From: Myotis daubentonii
Lineage: Eukaryota; Chordata; Mammalia; Chiroptera; Vespertilionidae
Direction: 5' to 3'
DNA length: 64,000 nt
NCBI RefSeq assembly: GCF_963259705.1
Contig: NC_081861.1
Location: forward strand, 106,942,102 to 107,006,101
Part shown: one piece after another, positions 34,381 to 45,577 of the stretch
Position numbering within the stretch: the stretch's first letter is position 1
Layout of the letters: the number at the start of each line of letters is the position of its first letter
The notes under the pieces: generated by a model
What the model saw: the letters and a program-made list of their open reading frames with translations, nothing else
Databases searched by the model: none
What the model was told of the DNA's origin: nothing
Position numbers and translations under genes: made by a program

Positions 34381-35229
34381 TTAAAGGATACCTTTCAGCA
34401 TTTCATATAATCCTGGTTTGGTGGTGATGAACTCCTTTAGCTTTTCCTTATCTGTGAAGCTCTTTATCTGACCTTCAATTCTGAATGATAGCTTTGCTGG
34501 ATAAAGTAATCTTGGTTGTAGGTTCTTGGTATTCATCACTTTGAATATTTCTTGCCACTCCCTTCTGGCCTGCAAAGTTTCTGTTGAGAAATCAGCTGAC
34601 AGTCCTATGGGTATTCCCTTGTAGGTAACTGAGTTTCTTTCTCTTGCTGTTTTTAAGATTCTCTCTTTATCTTTTGCTCTTGGCATTTTAATTATGATGT
34701 GTCTTGGTGTGGTCCTCTTTGGATTCCTTTTGTTTGGGGTTCTCCGCGCTTCTTGGACCTGTAAGTCCATTTCTTTCACCAGGTGGGGGAAGTTTTCTGT
34801 CATTATTTCTTCAAATAGGTTTTCAATATCTTGCTCTCTCTCATCTTCTGGCACCCCTATAATTCGGATGTTGGTACGCTTGAAGCTGTCCCAGAGGCTC
34901 CTTACACTATCCTCGCATTTTTGGATTCTTTTTTCAATTTGCTTTTCCGGTTGGATGTTTTTTGCTTCCTCGCATTTCAAATCATTGACTTGATTCTTGC
35001 GCTCCTCTGGTCTGCTGTCGGGAGTCTGTATAATATTCGTTATTTCAGTCCGTGTGTGCTTAATTTCTACTTGGTTCCCCAATATAAGATCGAGGGTCTT
35101 ATTAGTTTTCGTGTAGATCTCATTAAGTTTATCGGCAGCTTCTAAACAGTTCTTGAGAGACCTTAAAAGTGTGGTTCTGAACTCTATTTCTTCCATTGAC
35201 AATTTTGTCCTGTTTCTTTGTCTCCGCAT
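34381..35229 (-). CDS. HAL1/L1 ORF1 protein, intact (282 codons)
   Basis: An RNA-binding LINE ORF1p homologue, likely acting on its own RNA in cytoplasmic particles. Basic start MRRQRNRTKL; coiled-coil-like residues about 12-105; SLWDSFKRTNIRIIGV (about 111-126) at the RRM start; HIIIKMPRAKDKERIL and ARREWQEIFK then LQPRLLYPAKLSF in the C-terminal domain. The RRM and C-terminal domain are nearly identical to the 15326-16171 protein, while the residue 11-65 segment differs strongly, with small length changes. The frame is fully open, so the copy is recent or has had few mutations. No host function is implied. Confidence 0.85.
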   Translation of the reverse strand: MRRQRNRTKLSMEEIEFRTTLLRSLKNCLEAADKLNEIYTKTNKTLDLILGNQVEIKHTRTEITNIIQTPDSRPEERKNQVNDLKCEEAKNIQPEKQIEKRIQKCEDSVRSLWDSFKRTNIRIIGVPEDEREQDIENLFEEIMTENFPHLVKEMDLQVQEARRTPNKRNPKRTTPRHIIIKMPRAKDKERILKTARERNSVTYKGIPIGLSADFSTETLQARREWQEIFKVMNTKNLQPRLLYPAKLSFRIEGQIKSFTDKEKLKEFITTKPGLYEMLKGIL

Positions 35230-35934
35230 TTTGTTATGCTTCCTTGCTGCACCCCCTAGTGGTCTTTGTTCGCAGTCTTATAGATAAATCTTGATTGTTG
35301 TAGCTAATTCCAGGGAGGGTTTGACCTCCAGGCCAAGTGGCTATGAGAATCAGCTGTGTCAGCAGTGAGAGAACTTCTGTCCTCTAGGGAGGTGCTAATC
35401 TAGCCTTTGCCTGAGGCTATCCGTCAAATGCCTCTGTGCAGGGCTTGGGCGGGGCGGGTCGCACAGGATCAACAGGGTGGGCCAGAGAGAGCAGTTATGG
35501 TGGCTCTCAGTCCTGTCCCAAGGGGCTCTGCCTCTCTGAGTCCCAGCACCCGCTGCAAAGCTGAGAGAGAAAGCTGCACTCGCTCTGACCGAAGCCAGAC
35601 AGTCCCGCTTCTCCCGTTTGAGTCTGGGTCCCTAAAGGCTCGCCCGGATCTGGTGCTCAGAGTCTGCGACTCCCTCCCGATTGAAAACAACAATCGCGCC
35701 CTCCGCCGCCAGCCCGCTCCGCGCACTCCGCACCTCAGAATTTGACTTCAGCACTGTGCCTCCTCTGAGTGTCTGTATGCGTTTCTCTTTCCTCCTAGTT
35801 GTAGGACTTCCACTCAGTCAGCGTTCCTGTGGTTCTGGGTGATGTCCCTTCCGTTTTTTGGTTTCACTTTTGAAGTAGTTGTTCAAAGCAGCAAACTCCG
35901 GCGTTAACCTATGCCGCCATCTTGGTTCTCCCCC
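35230..35934 (-). promoter_or_regulatory. GC-rich HAL1 5' UTR / internal promoter
   Basis: The 700 bp upstream of ORF1 are much richer in G+C and CpG than the flanks (for example CGCCGCCAGCCCGCTCCGCG around 35705). They end at the YY1-like AAGATGGCGGC (complement at 35913-35923). L1-type 5' UTRs act as internal RNA polymerase II promoters, so this is inferred to be the promoter. Confidence 0.6.
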
Positions 35935-37166
35935 TGCTTGTCAAGAATTTAAAATATGCTCAAAAACATTTCTCAATAGGGAGATTCAAATTAGAAAAAA
36001 AAAAACAATGAAATACAGTATAGTCTTAGTTATAATGCTAATAATATCTAGATGAGGCTAGCAAATAACAAACAATAAAAATTATTGGAGAAAATGTGGA
36101 GCAATGGGAACACTATTTATTGCTGGTGAGAATACAAAATGGCCCAGTCCTTTCAGAAGCAATCTTGGACCTTTCTTACAATGCTAAACATAGTCTTAAC
36201 TAGACAACTTAGCGATCCTGTCCCTTGGTATTTTTCCTAATGATTTCAAAACTTACGTTCACATGAAACTTTAACACAAATGTTTATAAAAGCTTTATTC
36301 TTAATTTCCCCAAACTGGAAGCAACTCAAATGTCCTTCATTCAGTGAGTGGATTAACAAAGTAGTACATTCACACAATGGAATCACTATTCAGTGACAAA
36401 AACTAATGAATTATCAATCCATCTAATAACGTGGATTCTTTGATGCATATTTCTAAGTGAAAGGAATTATTCTCAAAACTTACATAAGGTACAATTCTAT
36501 TTATATGACATCCTGGAAAAAGCAAAACTATAGAAACAGTAAACAGGTAAATACTTGTCAGGCATTTGAGGAGGATAGACTAGATGAAACAATGATTATT
36601 TTAGGGTGGTGAAACTGCATTATATGATATTGTAGTGGTGGATACATTATACAATACATTTGTGGAAGCCCATAGACATTTATCGCACAAAGAGTAAACC
36701 TTAATATATTCAAATCAAATCCAATTAGTTAGGAGGTAGGGGGATCTCAGCATATAATGCTGTTTGTAAAAAATATTCTAAATGGGTACAAACATAAAAG
36801 AAACTCACTAAAGGGGATGGTGGGGTTAAGAGACTGACCTAAGTAACTCTGGAAATGAATAAAAATGTTAAGACTAACAGCAATAAAGACTGTACATAAA
36901 CAGTATACCTTTGTTGGTAGTTGTTTCCCACAGGGAATAAGTTAAGTCCAAAATCACTATACATGCATACTTGAGTGGAATGGTTAAGTAAATGATGCCA
37001 GATAGTGGAAGCCTAGCTACTCATTGCTGAAGTGGGAGGTTAAAATCAAGCAATGGGAAAAGGCTAGAATGATCCATATGATAATGAACCAGTGTTGAAA
37101 TCATTAGAATAAACTCATATTTAGCTTCATGTACTTACAAATGAATACATACAGAAATATTATAGA

Positions 37167-37719
37167 CTAGTAGACCCTGCACATGAATTCATGTGCAAGT
37201 AGCTGTCTGCAGGGCCTGGCTGCTCTGTGCCCACTGCCCAGAGGCTCTCTGTGGCCCAGACGTCCAACCATGGCTGGAAAATGCAAACAAATTCTCTCCC
37301 TGTTCTCAGGAACTCCAATAAAGGACTTCCTTCCTCTTTCTCGGCCAGCTTTCACCCCTGTGCTCAGCCAACAGCCTTTCCTGTCACACTATTCTCCACC
37401 CCTTCCACCCTCTGGCCGCCAGATTTGACCTTGCCTGGGAGTCGGGGGTCACTTGACTCTGCTCAGCTCACCGGTTCCTTCTCTTTTTACACAAGTATTC
37501 TGTGCCCTGGCCTGGCCAGAGGCCCATCTGTCACTGCGGTGATGAAGCAAGCATTCCTTCAGGCTGCTCACTCTACCCACTCTCAGTGGCCACCACCCCA
37601 GGACTGGGAGACTCCAGGAGGGCCGAGAGGACTGGGTGCTGCCATCTTGTGACTATGGGCTCCACCATATTTATAATGGAGTGAAGGTTACTTGCCTATT
37701 ACCCTTTTATTAGATAGGA
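37167..37719 (-). mobile_element. HeliBat-like Helitron, divergent subfamily
   Basis: The left end CTAGTAGACCCTGCACATGAATTCATGTGCA contains a perfect palindrome TGCACATGAATTCATGTGCA, longer than in the other copies. CTAG is followed by TAGA where the others have AGG. The right end is ACCCTTTTATTAGATAGGA followed by T. Its interior (GCTGTCTGCAGGGCCTGGC, CCTCTTTCTCGGCCAGC) is not shared with the other Helitrons here. It produces open frames on both strands with no recognised domain. Confidence 0.85.
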
Positions 37720-37753
37720 TATGCACATATGCATGTTTAGTATACAAGCTAAC

Positions 37754-38528
37754 TGCCGGGAGCCGGTCCATCCTTGCTGTTTCAAGGGACCTGGCATGTA
37801 TGGCATACGGTTCTTAATATGTTTGCTCACCTTCTTGGCGCTGTGTTTTAACCAAGGTCACCTCTCCGAGAAAGGTTGAATCCCCAGGTAGGGATTTTCC
37901 CCTGAAGTTAGGGAGGGAATAAAACCCCTCAACTAAGTGCCAGGCGGGTAATTAATCACTTTAACTATGAACAATCATGCTTAAGCTACATAATCTTTAC
38001 TCCCTGGAATGGAGATAAGAAACGCCCTAACCTTTGTAATAGAGATTGATAGGATTGAATCAACTGGTATAAATACAGATGTAACAAGACAGAAAGAGAC
38101 AGAACTTAGAAGAGAGCCAAGAAGACAGAACCTACACAGAACCTACAGACAGAAGAACTTCGCTGGAGAGAACATGGCAAAAGATCCTGAACTGAACCTG
38201 ACTACAGAAATTGGCAAGAGAACCTGAGTAGAACCTAGCCAGAACCTGGCTGAAGAACCTGGCTACGGAATCTGGTGACCGAACCTGGCTGGGGAACCTG
38301 GGGAACCCGGCTGGAGAACCTAGCAAGAGAACATGGCCACAGAACCTGGCTGGAGATCCGAAGAAGAACCTCTCTGGAGATCCAGACCAGAACTTGGCTG
38401 GAGATCCTGGCTGGAGATCCTGGCTAGGCTGCTGATCAACTGAACACTGTCTCCGTGTCATTCCTTCTTTGCCGACTCCGTCCACATCTATGGGGAACCC
38501 CTGGACCCGCTGGGGTTGGACCCCAGCA
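37754..38528 (+). repeat. Solo LTR of a class II (betaretrovirus/IAP-like) ERV
   Basis: The ends TGCCGGGAGCC and GACCCCAGCA give TG...CA. They are flanked by the perfect 6-bp duplication GCTAAC (37748-37753, 38529-38534), the size typical of class II ERVs. TGCCGGGAGCC resembles IAP-type LTR starts. A TATA-like TATAAATA lies near 38070. Downstream, from about 38150 to 38435, is a degenerate repeat of AGAACCTGGCTGG. No internal viral sequence is present. The orientation is inferred from the LTR start motif and TATA position. Confidence 0.8.
38150..38435. repeat. Degenerate ~13-15-bp tandem repeat within the LTR
   Basis: Variants of GAACCTGGCTGGAGA recur over about 20 times, including GAGATCCTGGCTG near the end. 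The open frames over it (both strands) reflect the repeat. Confidence 0.8.
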
Positions 38529-38579
38529 GCTAACGTTCTGTCACCTGACATTGTCTAGAAATAATAACACTACAGTAGC

Positions 38580-39560
38580 AATGAACACATCTAAGACCTC
38601 AAGGCTCCTTGGAAAGATGACAGATTAGAGAGCTAGAGCAGGGAATATATAAGATGAGCCTGGAACATCTTTTAGTGCTTGAAAATAAAGAACTACTCAA
38701 ACATATAGGTAGAAAAAAAGAGTTTGAGAGATATTGAGAGAAACATAGAGACAGAGAGAAAGAGAGAGGGAGAGAGACAAGATGTCAAATAATAGCAGCC
38801 AAATGAATGAGTTTCCAATTGACAAAGCTAGAACAGTTTGAGCAACAAAATGAATAAAATGGAATTAGATTACAACCCAGAATATAAAATAAATACCCAT
38901 CAATGAATACTAATTTAAATAAATGGTTGGATAGGTAAATAAATGAAAAAACTAGAAAAATACTCCATTCAGAATTTCAAATAATTTTTGTGGAAATTCC
39001 ACCCTCAAGGAAGTAGAGCATAGTATCCACGACTCAAGTGTGGATTACATATAGTGACTTTTCCCACAAAGTGTAATATAAAAAAGGGAAAAAACAGTAA
39101 CTTTTACAGTGGTAAAACCTAACAAACACTATTTCAGTGATAATGCATGATAATAATATATACACTTGATATGATGTGATACGGATTGCATTTTACCATT
39201 TTAGTTTTCTTCCCCCAAATCCATAATTCCAGTCTAAGCATGAGAAAATATTCAGACTAACTCAAATTGCATAAACCATAGACACAGACAACAATGTGGT
39301 AATGGGCAGAAAGAAGGGGGGTGGGATCTTGGTGGAGGTGGGAAAAGGGGGGAGGAAATGGAAACATCTGTAATATTGTTAGCAATAAAAGTAAAAACAT
39401 TGAAAGACATTCTGCAAAATAACCAAACAGTGCTGCTTAAAACTCTGTCATGAAAAACAAGATTTCCAGGGGAGCACTCTGTAAAGAACATTATTTTCTA
39501 ACAACCTGAAACTCATAGAATAATATTGAATTAAACTGTAACAGAAAAATAAAAAATAAA
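38580..39560 (+). mobile_element. Ancient L1M 3' UTR with a small L1 end inserted
   Basis: TAGTGACTTTTCCCACAAAG, AACCTAACAAACACTATTTCAG and ACACTTGATATGATGTGATA match my recollection of L1ME/L1M3 3' UTRs. At about 39250-39400 a short younger L1 tail is inserted (GACACAGACAACAATGTGG...AATATTGTTAGCAATAAAAG), and the old UTR then resumes (ACATTCTGCAAAATAACC). Confidence 0.6.
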
Positions 39561-40460
39561 TTTTGAAAAAGAAATAGAATACCCCTAAGATCTCCCCTCA
39601 TGCTTCATTCTAATCACTATCTTCTGCCTATCTGTTCCTCCAATTATTATTTTCTTTCTTTTAATAACTAAGTATACATTCCTAAACAAAAACATTTAAT
39701 TTTGCTTGCTTTATACTTTACATGGAATTGTTATACATAGTACTTTTGGATAGCTTCTTTTGTTTAAAAGTAAGTTTGTGAAATTCACATTGTTGAATGT
39801 TTCTGTAGTTTGTCCATTTTTACAGCTCTGTATATTTACATTCTATGAACATACCATTAGTTATTTAATACAAAAGCAAACAAAACAAAATGGGTTTGAG
39901 AAAAAAATCACAGCCTGCAGGAAGCTCATAAAAAAGAGTACTAGGTAAAAACTAAGGAAATGTGAAGAAAACATGGACTTTAAATAATAAAAATGTGTCA
40001 GGATTGGTTCATTAGTTGTGACATACATAATATAATAATGTTAGTGATAAGGGGACATGAGTGTGAGGTATACGTAACTATCTCTAATATTATTTAAATT
40101 CTTCCTTAATCTAAATTTAAAACTTTATTAAGTATTTTTTAAAAGAAAGTAGGCTAGAGTGTAAAATTTATACTAGTAAATATAATTTAATGATGAAAAG
40201 CTTAGTGGTATGTCTGGAAGAGCCAAATATATCAAAGACAGAGTGAATTCAGGAATTATAGTACTGGAAACATAGTATAAACTCAAGGTAGTATTTCACT
40301 AACTCTAAAAAGATGTGGAATATTTAAAAATCATGTTGAAAAATTTTTTTAAAAAAATTAAGTTATGTTCAGAAAATTATAGGACATTTGATTGAGGGGT
40401 AAGACGTTGTGTTGAGGAATAGAGAGAAATAACAGGACAGGGATATAGGGGAAAATAACA
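39561..40460. other. AT-rich DNA, nothing recognised
   Basis: No convincing gene or transposon terminus. The short open frame at 39760-39948 is AT-driven. Confidence 0.45.
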
Positions 40461-40469
40461 GAGTTAGTT

Positions 40470-42525
40470 AATGGATTGAAATAATCAACATAATTAAAAT
40501 GGCCATATTACCTAAAGCAATATAAAGATTTCATGTAATCCTCATCAAAATCCCAATGTCATTTTTTTAAAGAAATAGAATGAGAAATCATCAGATATGT
40601 ATGGAACCACAAAAGACCCCAAATAGCCAAAGCAATCTTGAGAAAAAAGAATGAAGCTGGAGGTAGCATGCTACCTGACTTCAAATTATACTACACAGCT
40701 ACAATAATGAAAACATACTATATAAGAAAAACCTAATATGCTAAGTGTCCAGTCATCCAGTCATCCATTTAACCAATCAAAGCATAATATGCTAATGATA
40801 TACTAAGGCCACTCAACTGCTCACTATGACTTGCACTGACCACCAGGGGGCAGATGCTCTGACCAGTAGGTTAGCTTGCTGCTGGGGTCCAGCCTATCAA
40901 GACTGAGCAAGATCAGCCAGACATGCCCTGGAGCCCTCCTACAGTCCCTCCATGGCCGGCCAACCTCCCACATCCCTCACTGACCCTGATCATGCACCGG
41001 TGGGGTCCCTCAGCCTGGCCTGCACCTTTCGCAATCCAGCACCCCTTAGGGGATGTCAGAGAGTTGGGTTTGGCCCGATCCTGCAGGCCAGGCCCAAGGA
41101 CCCCACTGGTGCACAAATTCGTGCACTGGGCCTCTAGTACTGGTATTGGCAGAGAAACAGATACAAGAATCAATGGAATAGAATAGAGAGCCCAGCTGTA
41201 AAACCACATGTATATAGGCCAGATCATTTTCTACAAAAGAGCCAGAAACACACAATGGAGTAAAGATAGTTTCTTCAATAAATGGTGCTAGGAAAACTTG
41301 GAAGTTACCTGTGAACAAATGAAACTGGATTACAGTTTGTCCCCATGTACAAAAAGTAATTCAAAATGTATTCAAGACCTAAATATAAGACCGAAAAGAG
41401 CAAGTTACATAGAAGAAAATGTATGTATCAAACTTATGAACCTTGGTAATAGAGAACATTTTATGAACTTGACCCCAAAGGCAAGGGAAGTAAGGGCAAA
41501 CAATAAATGAATGGGACTATATCAAAGTAAAAAGCTTCTGTACAGTAAAAGAAGCCACCAAAAAAGCAAAGTGACAGCCAACCAGATGGTAGATGATATT
41601 TGTAACAGTAGTTCTGACAAAGGTTTAATTTCCAAAATCTATAAAGAACTCATAAAACTCAACACCAAACAAACAACCTAATCAAAACGTAGGCAGAGGA
41701 CCTGAAAGTACACCTCTCCCAAGAAGACATACAAACAGTCAATAGATATATGAAAAGATGTCCAACATTACTAATAATTAGGAAAATGCAAATCAAAACT
41801 ACAATGAGATGCCACCTCACACCTGTTAGAGTGACTATGATCAATAAGACAAGCATAAAAAGTGTTGGAAGGGTTGTGGAAAAAAGAAAACACTCATTCA
41901 CTGCTGGTTGGAATTTTGCCCTAAGAATGCAACCAATATGGAAAGCAGTCTGGTAATTTCTCCAAAAATTAAGAGTAGAGCTATGATATGATCCAGTAAT
42001 TCCTCTCCTGCATACATATCCAAAAAGCTTGAAATCATGTATTTGCAAAGATATATACCCCCAATGTCCATTGTAGCATTATTTACAGTGTTCAAGACAT
42101 GGGAACAAACAAAGTGTCCCATAATAGAGAACTAGATAAGCAAGATGTGGTACATATACACAGTGGAATACTACTCAGCCATAAGAAAGGATGAAATAGC
42201 ACCATTTGCAACAATATGGGTGAACCTTGAGAGCATTATGCTAAGTGAAATAAGTCAGTCATAAAAGCTAAGAATCATATGATTCCACTCATATGTGGAA
42301 TATACTAGTAAAACTGAAACTCATGAACACAAACAGCAGTGTGGTGGTTGCCAGAGGAAAGGCTTGTGGAGAAGAAGGGGATTCTAAAATATAGTGACAG
42401 GAGATTTGCTTTTCTGTGGTGGGCACATGGTACACTTTACAGACATTGTAACATAGGAACACACACCTGAAACATACATGTTCATGTTGACCAATGTCAA
42501 CCCAATAAGTTTAAAAAAACTAGAA
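40470..42525 (+). mobile_element. Old LINE-1 3' portion hosting a Helitron
   Basis: ORF2 text from AAAATGGCCATATTACC and CAATCTTGAGAAAAAAGAATGAAG to TGGAATACTACTCAGCCATAAG, then a 3' UTR and AATAAATAAATAC tail near 42530. Frames are broken. The Helitron at 40716-41137 interrupts the segment normally reading CTACAGTAATCAAAAC...TACTGG. Confidence 0.8.
40716..41137 (+). mobile_element. HeliBat-like Helitron, both ends present
   Basis: The start TACTATATAAGAAAAACCTAATATGC is a mutated TCCTATATAATAAAAACC. The end has the hairpin GTGCAC-AAATTC-GTGCAC, then GGGCCTCTAG followed by T. CACTGACCACCAGGGGGCAGATGC and GGTTAGCTTGCTGCTGGGG are shared with 33111-33480. 422 bp, non-coding. Confidence 0.85.
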
Positions 42526-42925
42526 ATAATAAATAAATACAATAAAATTTCAGAATACAAAATATTCTCTTTACCTGCTCCTATTGCTTAAGCATTTATT
42601 TTGGAGTTAGAAACTTTTATTCACTATTGAGCAATTTCACTTAAAATACAATGTTCCTCTTAGAAAAGGCATGGTGGCTGACAACTGCTATGGAAAGGAG
42701 TATTTCTTAGGAAGGTCAGTGAGTGTCTGAATAGAGAAAAGCATAATGGTGAGATAAAAGGAAATAGAGAGAAATGTTCTCCTCTACATTTTCCTGTTTA
42801 GGGTGTGGGTCCAAGCCTATAGCCCCAAATTGGATAATCTCTGCAGCTGCTAACAAGCAAAAGAGAAGCCAGGAAACAGACATAATAAAGAAGACCACAA
42901 CTCTGAGTATTTTAACAACCACATG

Positions 42926-43320
42926 AGCAGCCCACCCTTATTCAAGTAGCAGCAGCTGTGCAAGCGGCCCCCACCATCCGAGGAGTAGTAGACTCACGTG
43001 TAGCTCACCCCTATTCAAGGAGCAGCAGCTCTGTGAGTGGCCCACACCCATTCGAGGAGCAAGAGCTGTGCAAACAGCTTGTCCCCATTCAAGGAGCAGC
43101 AGCCCCGCAAGCAGCCTGCCCCCATACGGGGAGCAGCAGCCATGCGAGTAACCCATCCCTGTAGGAGAGGCAGCAGCCCTGAAAGGAACCTGCCCCTGTC
43201 TGAGGAGCAGCAGCCTCATGAGCAACCCACCCCCGTCCTAGGAACGACAGCCCCACGAGCAGTCCGCCCCATCCCAGGAGCAGCAGCTGTGCAAGCAGCC
43301 TGCCCCCGCTAACCAGGGGA
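42926..43320. repeat. ~36-40-bp tandem repeat in an L1 5' UTR
   Basis: GGAGCAGCAG-type cores recur near 42946, 42980, 43018, 43057, 43097, 43130, 43166, 43204, 43241 and 43278. Each is followed by CCxxxCAAGCAGCCTGCCCC-like text, giving about 10 copies. It lies just upstream of the ORF1 relic, the position of monomer-like promoters in some L1 families. Open frames rich in Gln/Ala or Leu are repeat artefacts. Confidence 0.8.
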
Positions 43321-43489
43321 TCCACCACTGCTTCAAACAGTGCCCACCAGAGGAGCAGTCACCAACTAAGGAGCAACAGCTGCTGTGACTGCACAAGGAG
43401 CAGCTGCCGTCCAAGAAGCCACTGCCACCCAAAGTGCGAACCCTGCACAAGTCGACACCTAGATTCTTTGGCGAGAGCAAAAATGGGTA

Positions 43490-44290
43490 GTCAAACAAAG
43501 CCTCAAAGAAAAGGATTCCCAGAAAAGCAGCTAAGTGAAATGGAGGCATGCAATATGTGGGAAAAATAATTCAGAATAAGGGTCATACAGTTCATAAACT
43601 GGATGGATGAAAAAATCAACAATGTATGCAAGAATCAAGAAGAAATGAAGAGTAAAATAGCTGTAATAAAGAACACCTGGAAAGTTTCAACAGTAGACTA
43701 GGAGAAGTGGAGGACCGAATTAGTGAATTAGAAGACAGACAAACTGAACTGCAATTGGAGACAAAAGTTAAAAGACAGGAGGAGAGCCTGACAGAGCTTT
43801 GGGACAACATGAAACAAAGAAACATAGGAATAATAGGGGTGCCAGAATAAAAAGAAGAGGAACAAGGGTTAGAAAACCTATTTGAAGATATAATGTTAGA
43901 AAACTTCCCTGATGTGGGGAAGAAAAAAGTCATACAAGCACAGAGAGTCCCAAATAAGATGAACCCAAAAGACCTACACCAAGACACATCATAATTATGT
44001 TGGCAAGTGTTCAGGACAAAGAGAGAATCTTAAAGACTGCAAGCCAGAGACAGAAAGTTACATACAAGGAATCTCCCATTAGATTATCAAGTGATTTATC
44101 AACAGAAACACATCAGGCCAGAAAAGAATGGAAGGAAATTTACAAAGTGATACAAAACAAGGGACTGAATCCATGAATACTCTATACAGCAAGGCTATCA
44201 ATCAAAATTGAAGGGGAAATAAGAAGCTTCACTAACAAAAAAAAACTAAGGAGGTTTATCACTACCAAGCCAGCACTGCAAAAAATGCAA
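43490..44290 (+). pseudogene. L1 ORF1 relic
   Basis: Starts near AATGGGTAGTCAAACAAAGCC. Coiled-coil-like GAATTAGAAGACAGACAAAC, RRM-region TAATAGGGGTGCCAGAATAA (a stop here) and CTD text ATTATCAAGTGATTTATCAACAG are recognisable. Multiple stops and shifts; no product expected. Confidence 0.7.
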
Positions 44291-45577
44291 TTGGGACTGG
44301 TGTAAAAAGAAGAAATTAAAAAAGAAGAAGGAACAGAGGCACAAGAAATAAAAATGGCTACAAACAAGTACCTATCAATAATAACTTTAAATGTAAACAA
44401 ACTAAATGCACCAATCAAAATACACTGGTTGAATGGGGGAAAAAATGACCCATACATATGCTGTCTACAAGAGACTCATCTCAGAACAAGAAACTCACAC
44501 AGACTGAAAGTGAAGGGATGGAAAAATATCTTTCAGGCAAATGTAAATTAAAAAAAATATATGGGGTATCAATACTTATATCGGAAAAAATAGACCTCAA
44601 AGTGAAGGCCATAACAAGAGATAAGGAAGGCCACGTCATAATACTAAAGGGATCAATACAACAAGAGGATATAACCCTGATAAACATATATGCACCCAAT
44701 GCAGGAGTCAAGACAGACTCTTCAATAAATGGTTTTGGGGAAATTGGGCAGAAACATGCAAAAAATGGAACTAGACCACCAACTTACACCATACACAAAA
44801 ATAAATTCAAAATGAATAAAGGACTTAAACATAAGATGGGAAACCGTAAAAATACTAGAGGAATCCACAGGCAGCAAAATCTCAGACATACATGAGGTTG
44901 CCTCTAATACAGCTCCTAGGGCAATGGAAACTAGAGAGAAAATAAACAAATGGGACTAAATCAAAATTTAAAAAAAAGTTTTTGTACAGCACAAGAAACC
45001 ATCAACAAAACAACAAGAAAGCCCACTGCATGGGAGAACATATTTGCCAATGTTATTACCGATAAAGGTTTAATTTCCATCATTTAGAGGGAACTCATAC
45101 AACTTAACAAAAGGAAGATAAACAACCCAATAAAAAAATGGGCAATGGACCTAAACATATACTTTTCAAAAGAAGACATAAGTAAGGCCAAGAGACATAT
45201 GAAAACATGTTTAAAGTCACTAGTCATCTGAGAGATGCAAATCAAAACGATAATGATGTACCATCTCACACCTGCCAGAATGCCTAGCATCAACAAATCA
45301 ACAAATGACAAGTGCTGGCAAGGATGCAGAGAAAAAGGAACCCTCGTGCACTGCTAGTGGGAATGGAGACTGGTGCATCCACTGTGGAGAACAGTATGGC
45401 ATTTCCGAAAACAACAACAACAAAAAACAACCAAAAACAAAACAAACAAACAAAGAAAAACTAATAATGGAACTCTCATTTGACCCAGTGATCCCACTTC
45501 TAGGAATATATTCCAAGAAACTAGAAACACCAATCAGAAAGGATATATGCACCCCTATGTTCATTGCAGTACTATTA

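Larger units (their letters stand above)
34031..35934 (-). mobile_element. Complete HAL1 element with distinct 3' UTR
   Basis: Target duplications TGCTTGTCAAGAATTT at 34015-34030 and 35935-35950 are perfect. On the minus strand the element starts GGGGAGAACCAAGATGGCGGC. It has a GC-rich 5' UTR of about 700 bp and ORF1 (34381-35229). After the ORF1 stop comes a 3' UTR of about 350 bp with no ORF2 sequence, then an A-rich tail. Its 5' end and ORF1 resemble those of 13953-16593, but its 3' end does not. About 1.9 kb in total, short enough to be complete. Depends on L1 in trans. Confidence 0.9.
33506..36900 (+). mobile_element. Old L1M-like relic hosting a HAL1
   Basis: Diverged ORF2 C-terminal and 3' UTR text: TGATAATCTTTTCAACACATGGTACTAG, AGCAACTCAAATGTCCTTCATTC and AATGGAATCACTATTCAGTGAC. 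The HAL1 at 34031-35934 splits it. It is more diverged than the 24237 element. Confidence 0.6.
42926..45577 (+). mobile_element. Internally deleted LINE-1
   Basis: 5' tandem repeats (42926-43320), ORF1 relic (about 43490-44290), then the start of ORF2 endonuclease (TNKYLSIITLNVNKLNAPIK near 44355, INIYAPNAG at about 44680). At about 44705 the text jumps directly to the C-terminal third (AAGACAGACTCTTCAATAAATGG), removing RT. It continues to CATTGCAGTACTATT (45577), where L1 sequence stops without a 3' UTR. Confidence 0.8.

Noticed and set aside
35407..35745. Frames on both strands in a GC-rich block, possible CpG-island exon
   Set aside because: The block is the HAL1 5' UTR bounded by target duplications.
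38009..38551. Frames with Asn-Leu or Phe-Ser-Gly repeats
   Set aside because: Caused by the GAACCTGGCTGG repeat in the solo LTR.
42938..43549. Leu-rich and Gln/Ala-rich frames
   Set aside because: Product of the 36-40-bp tandem repeat; both strands are equally open.
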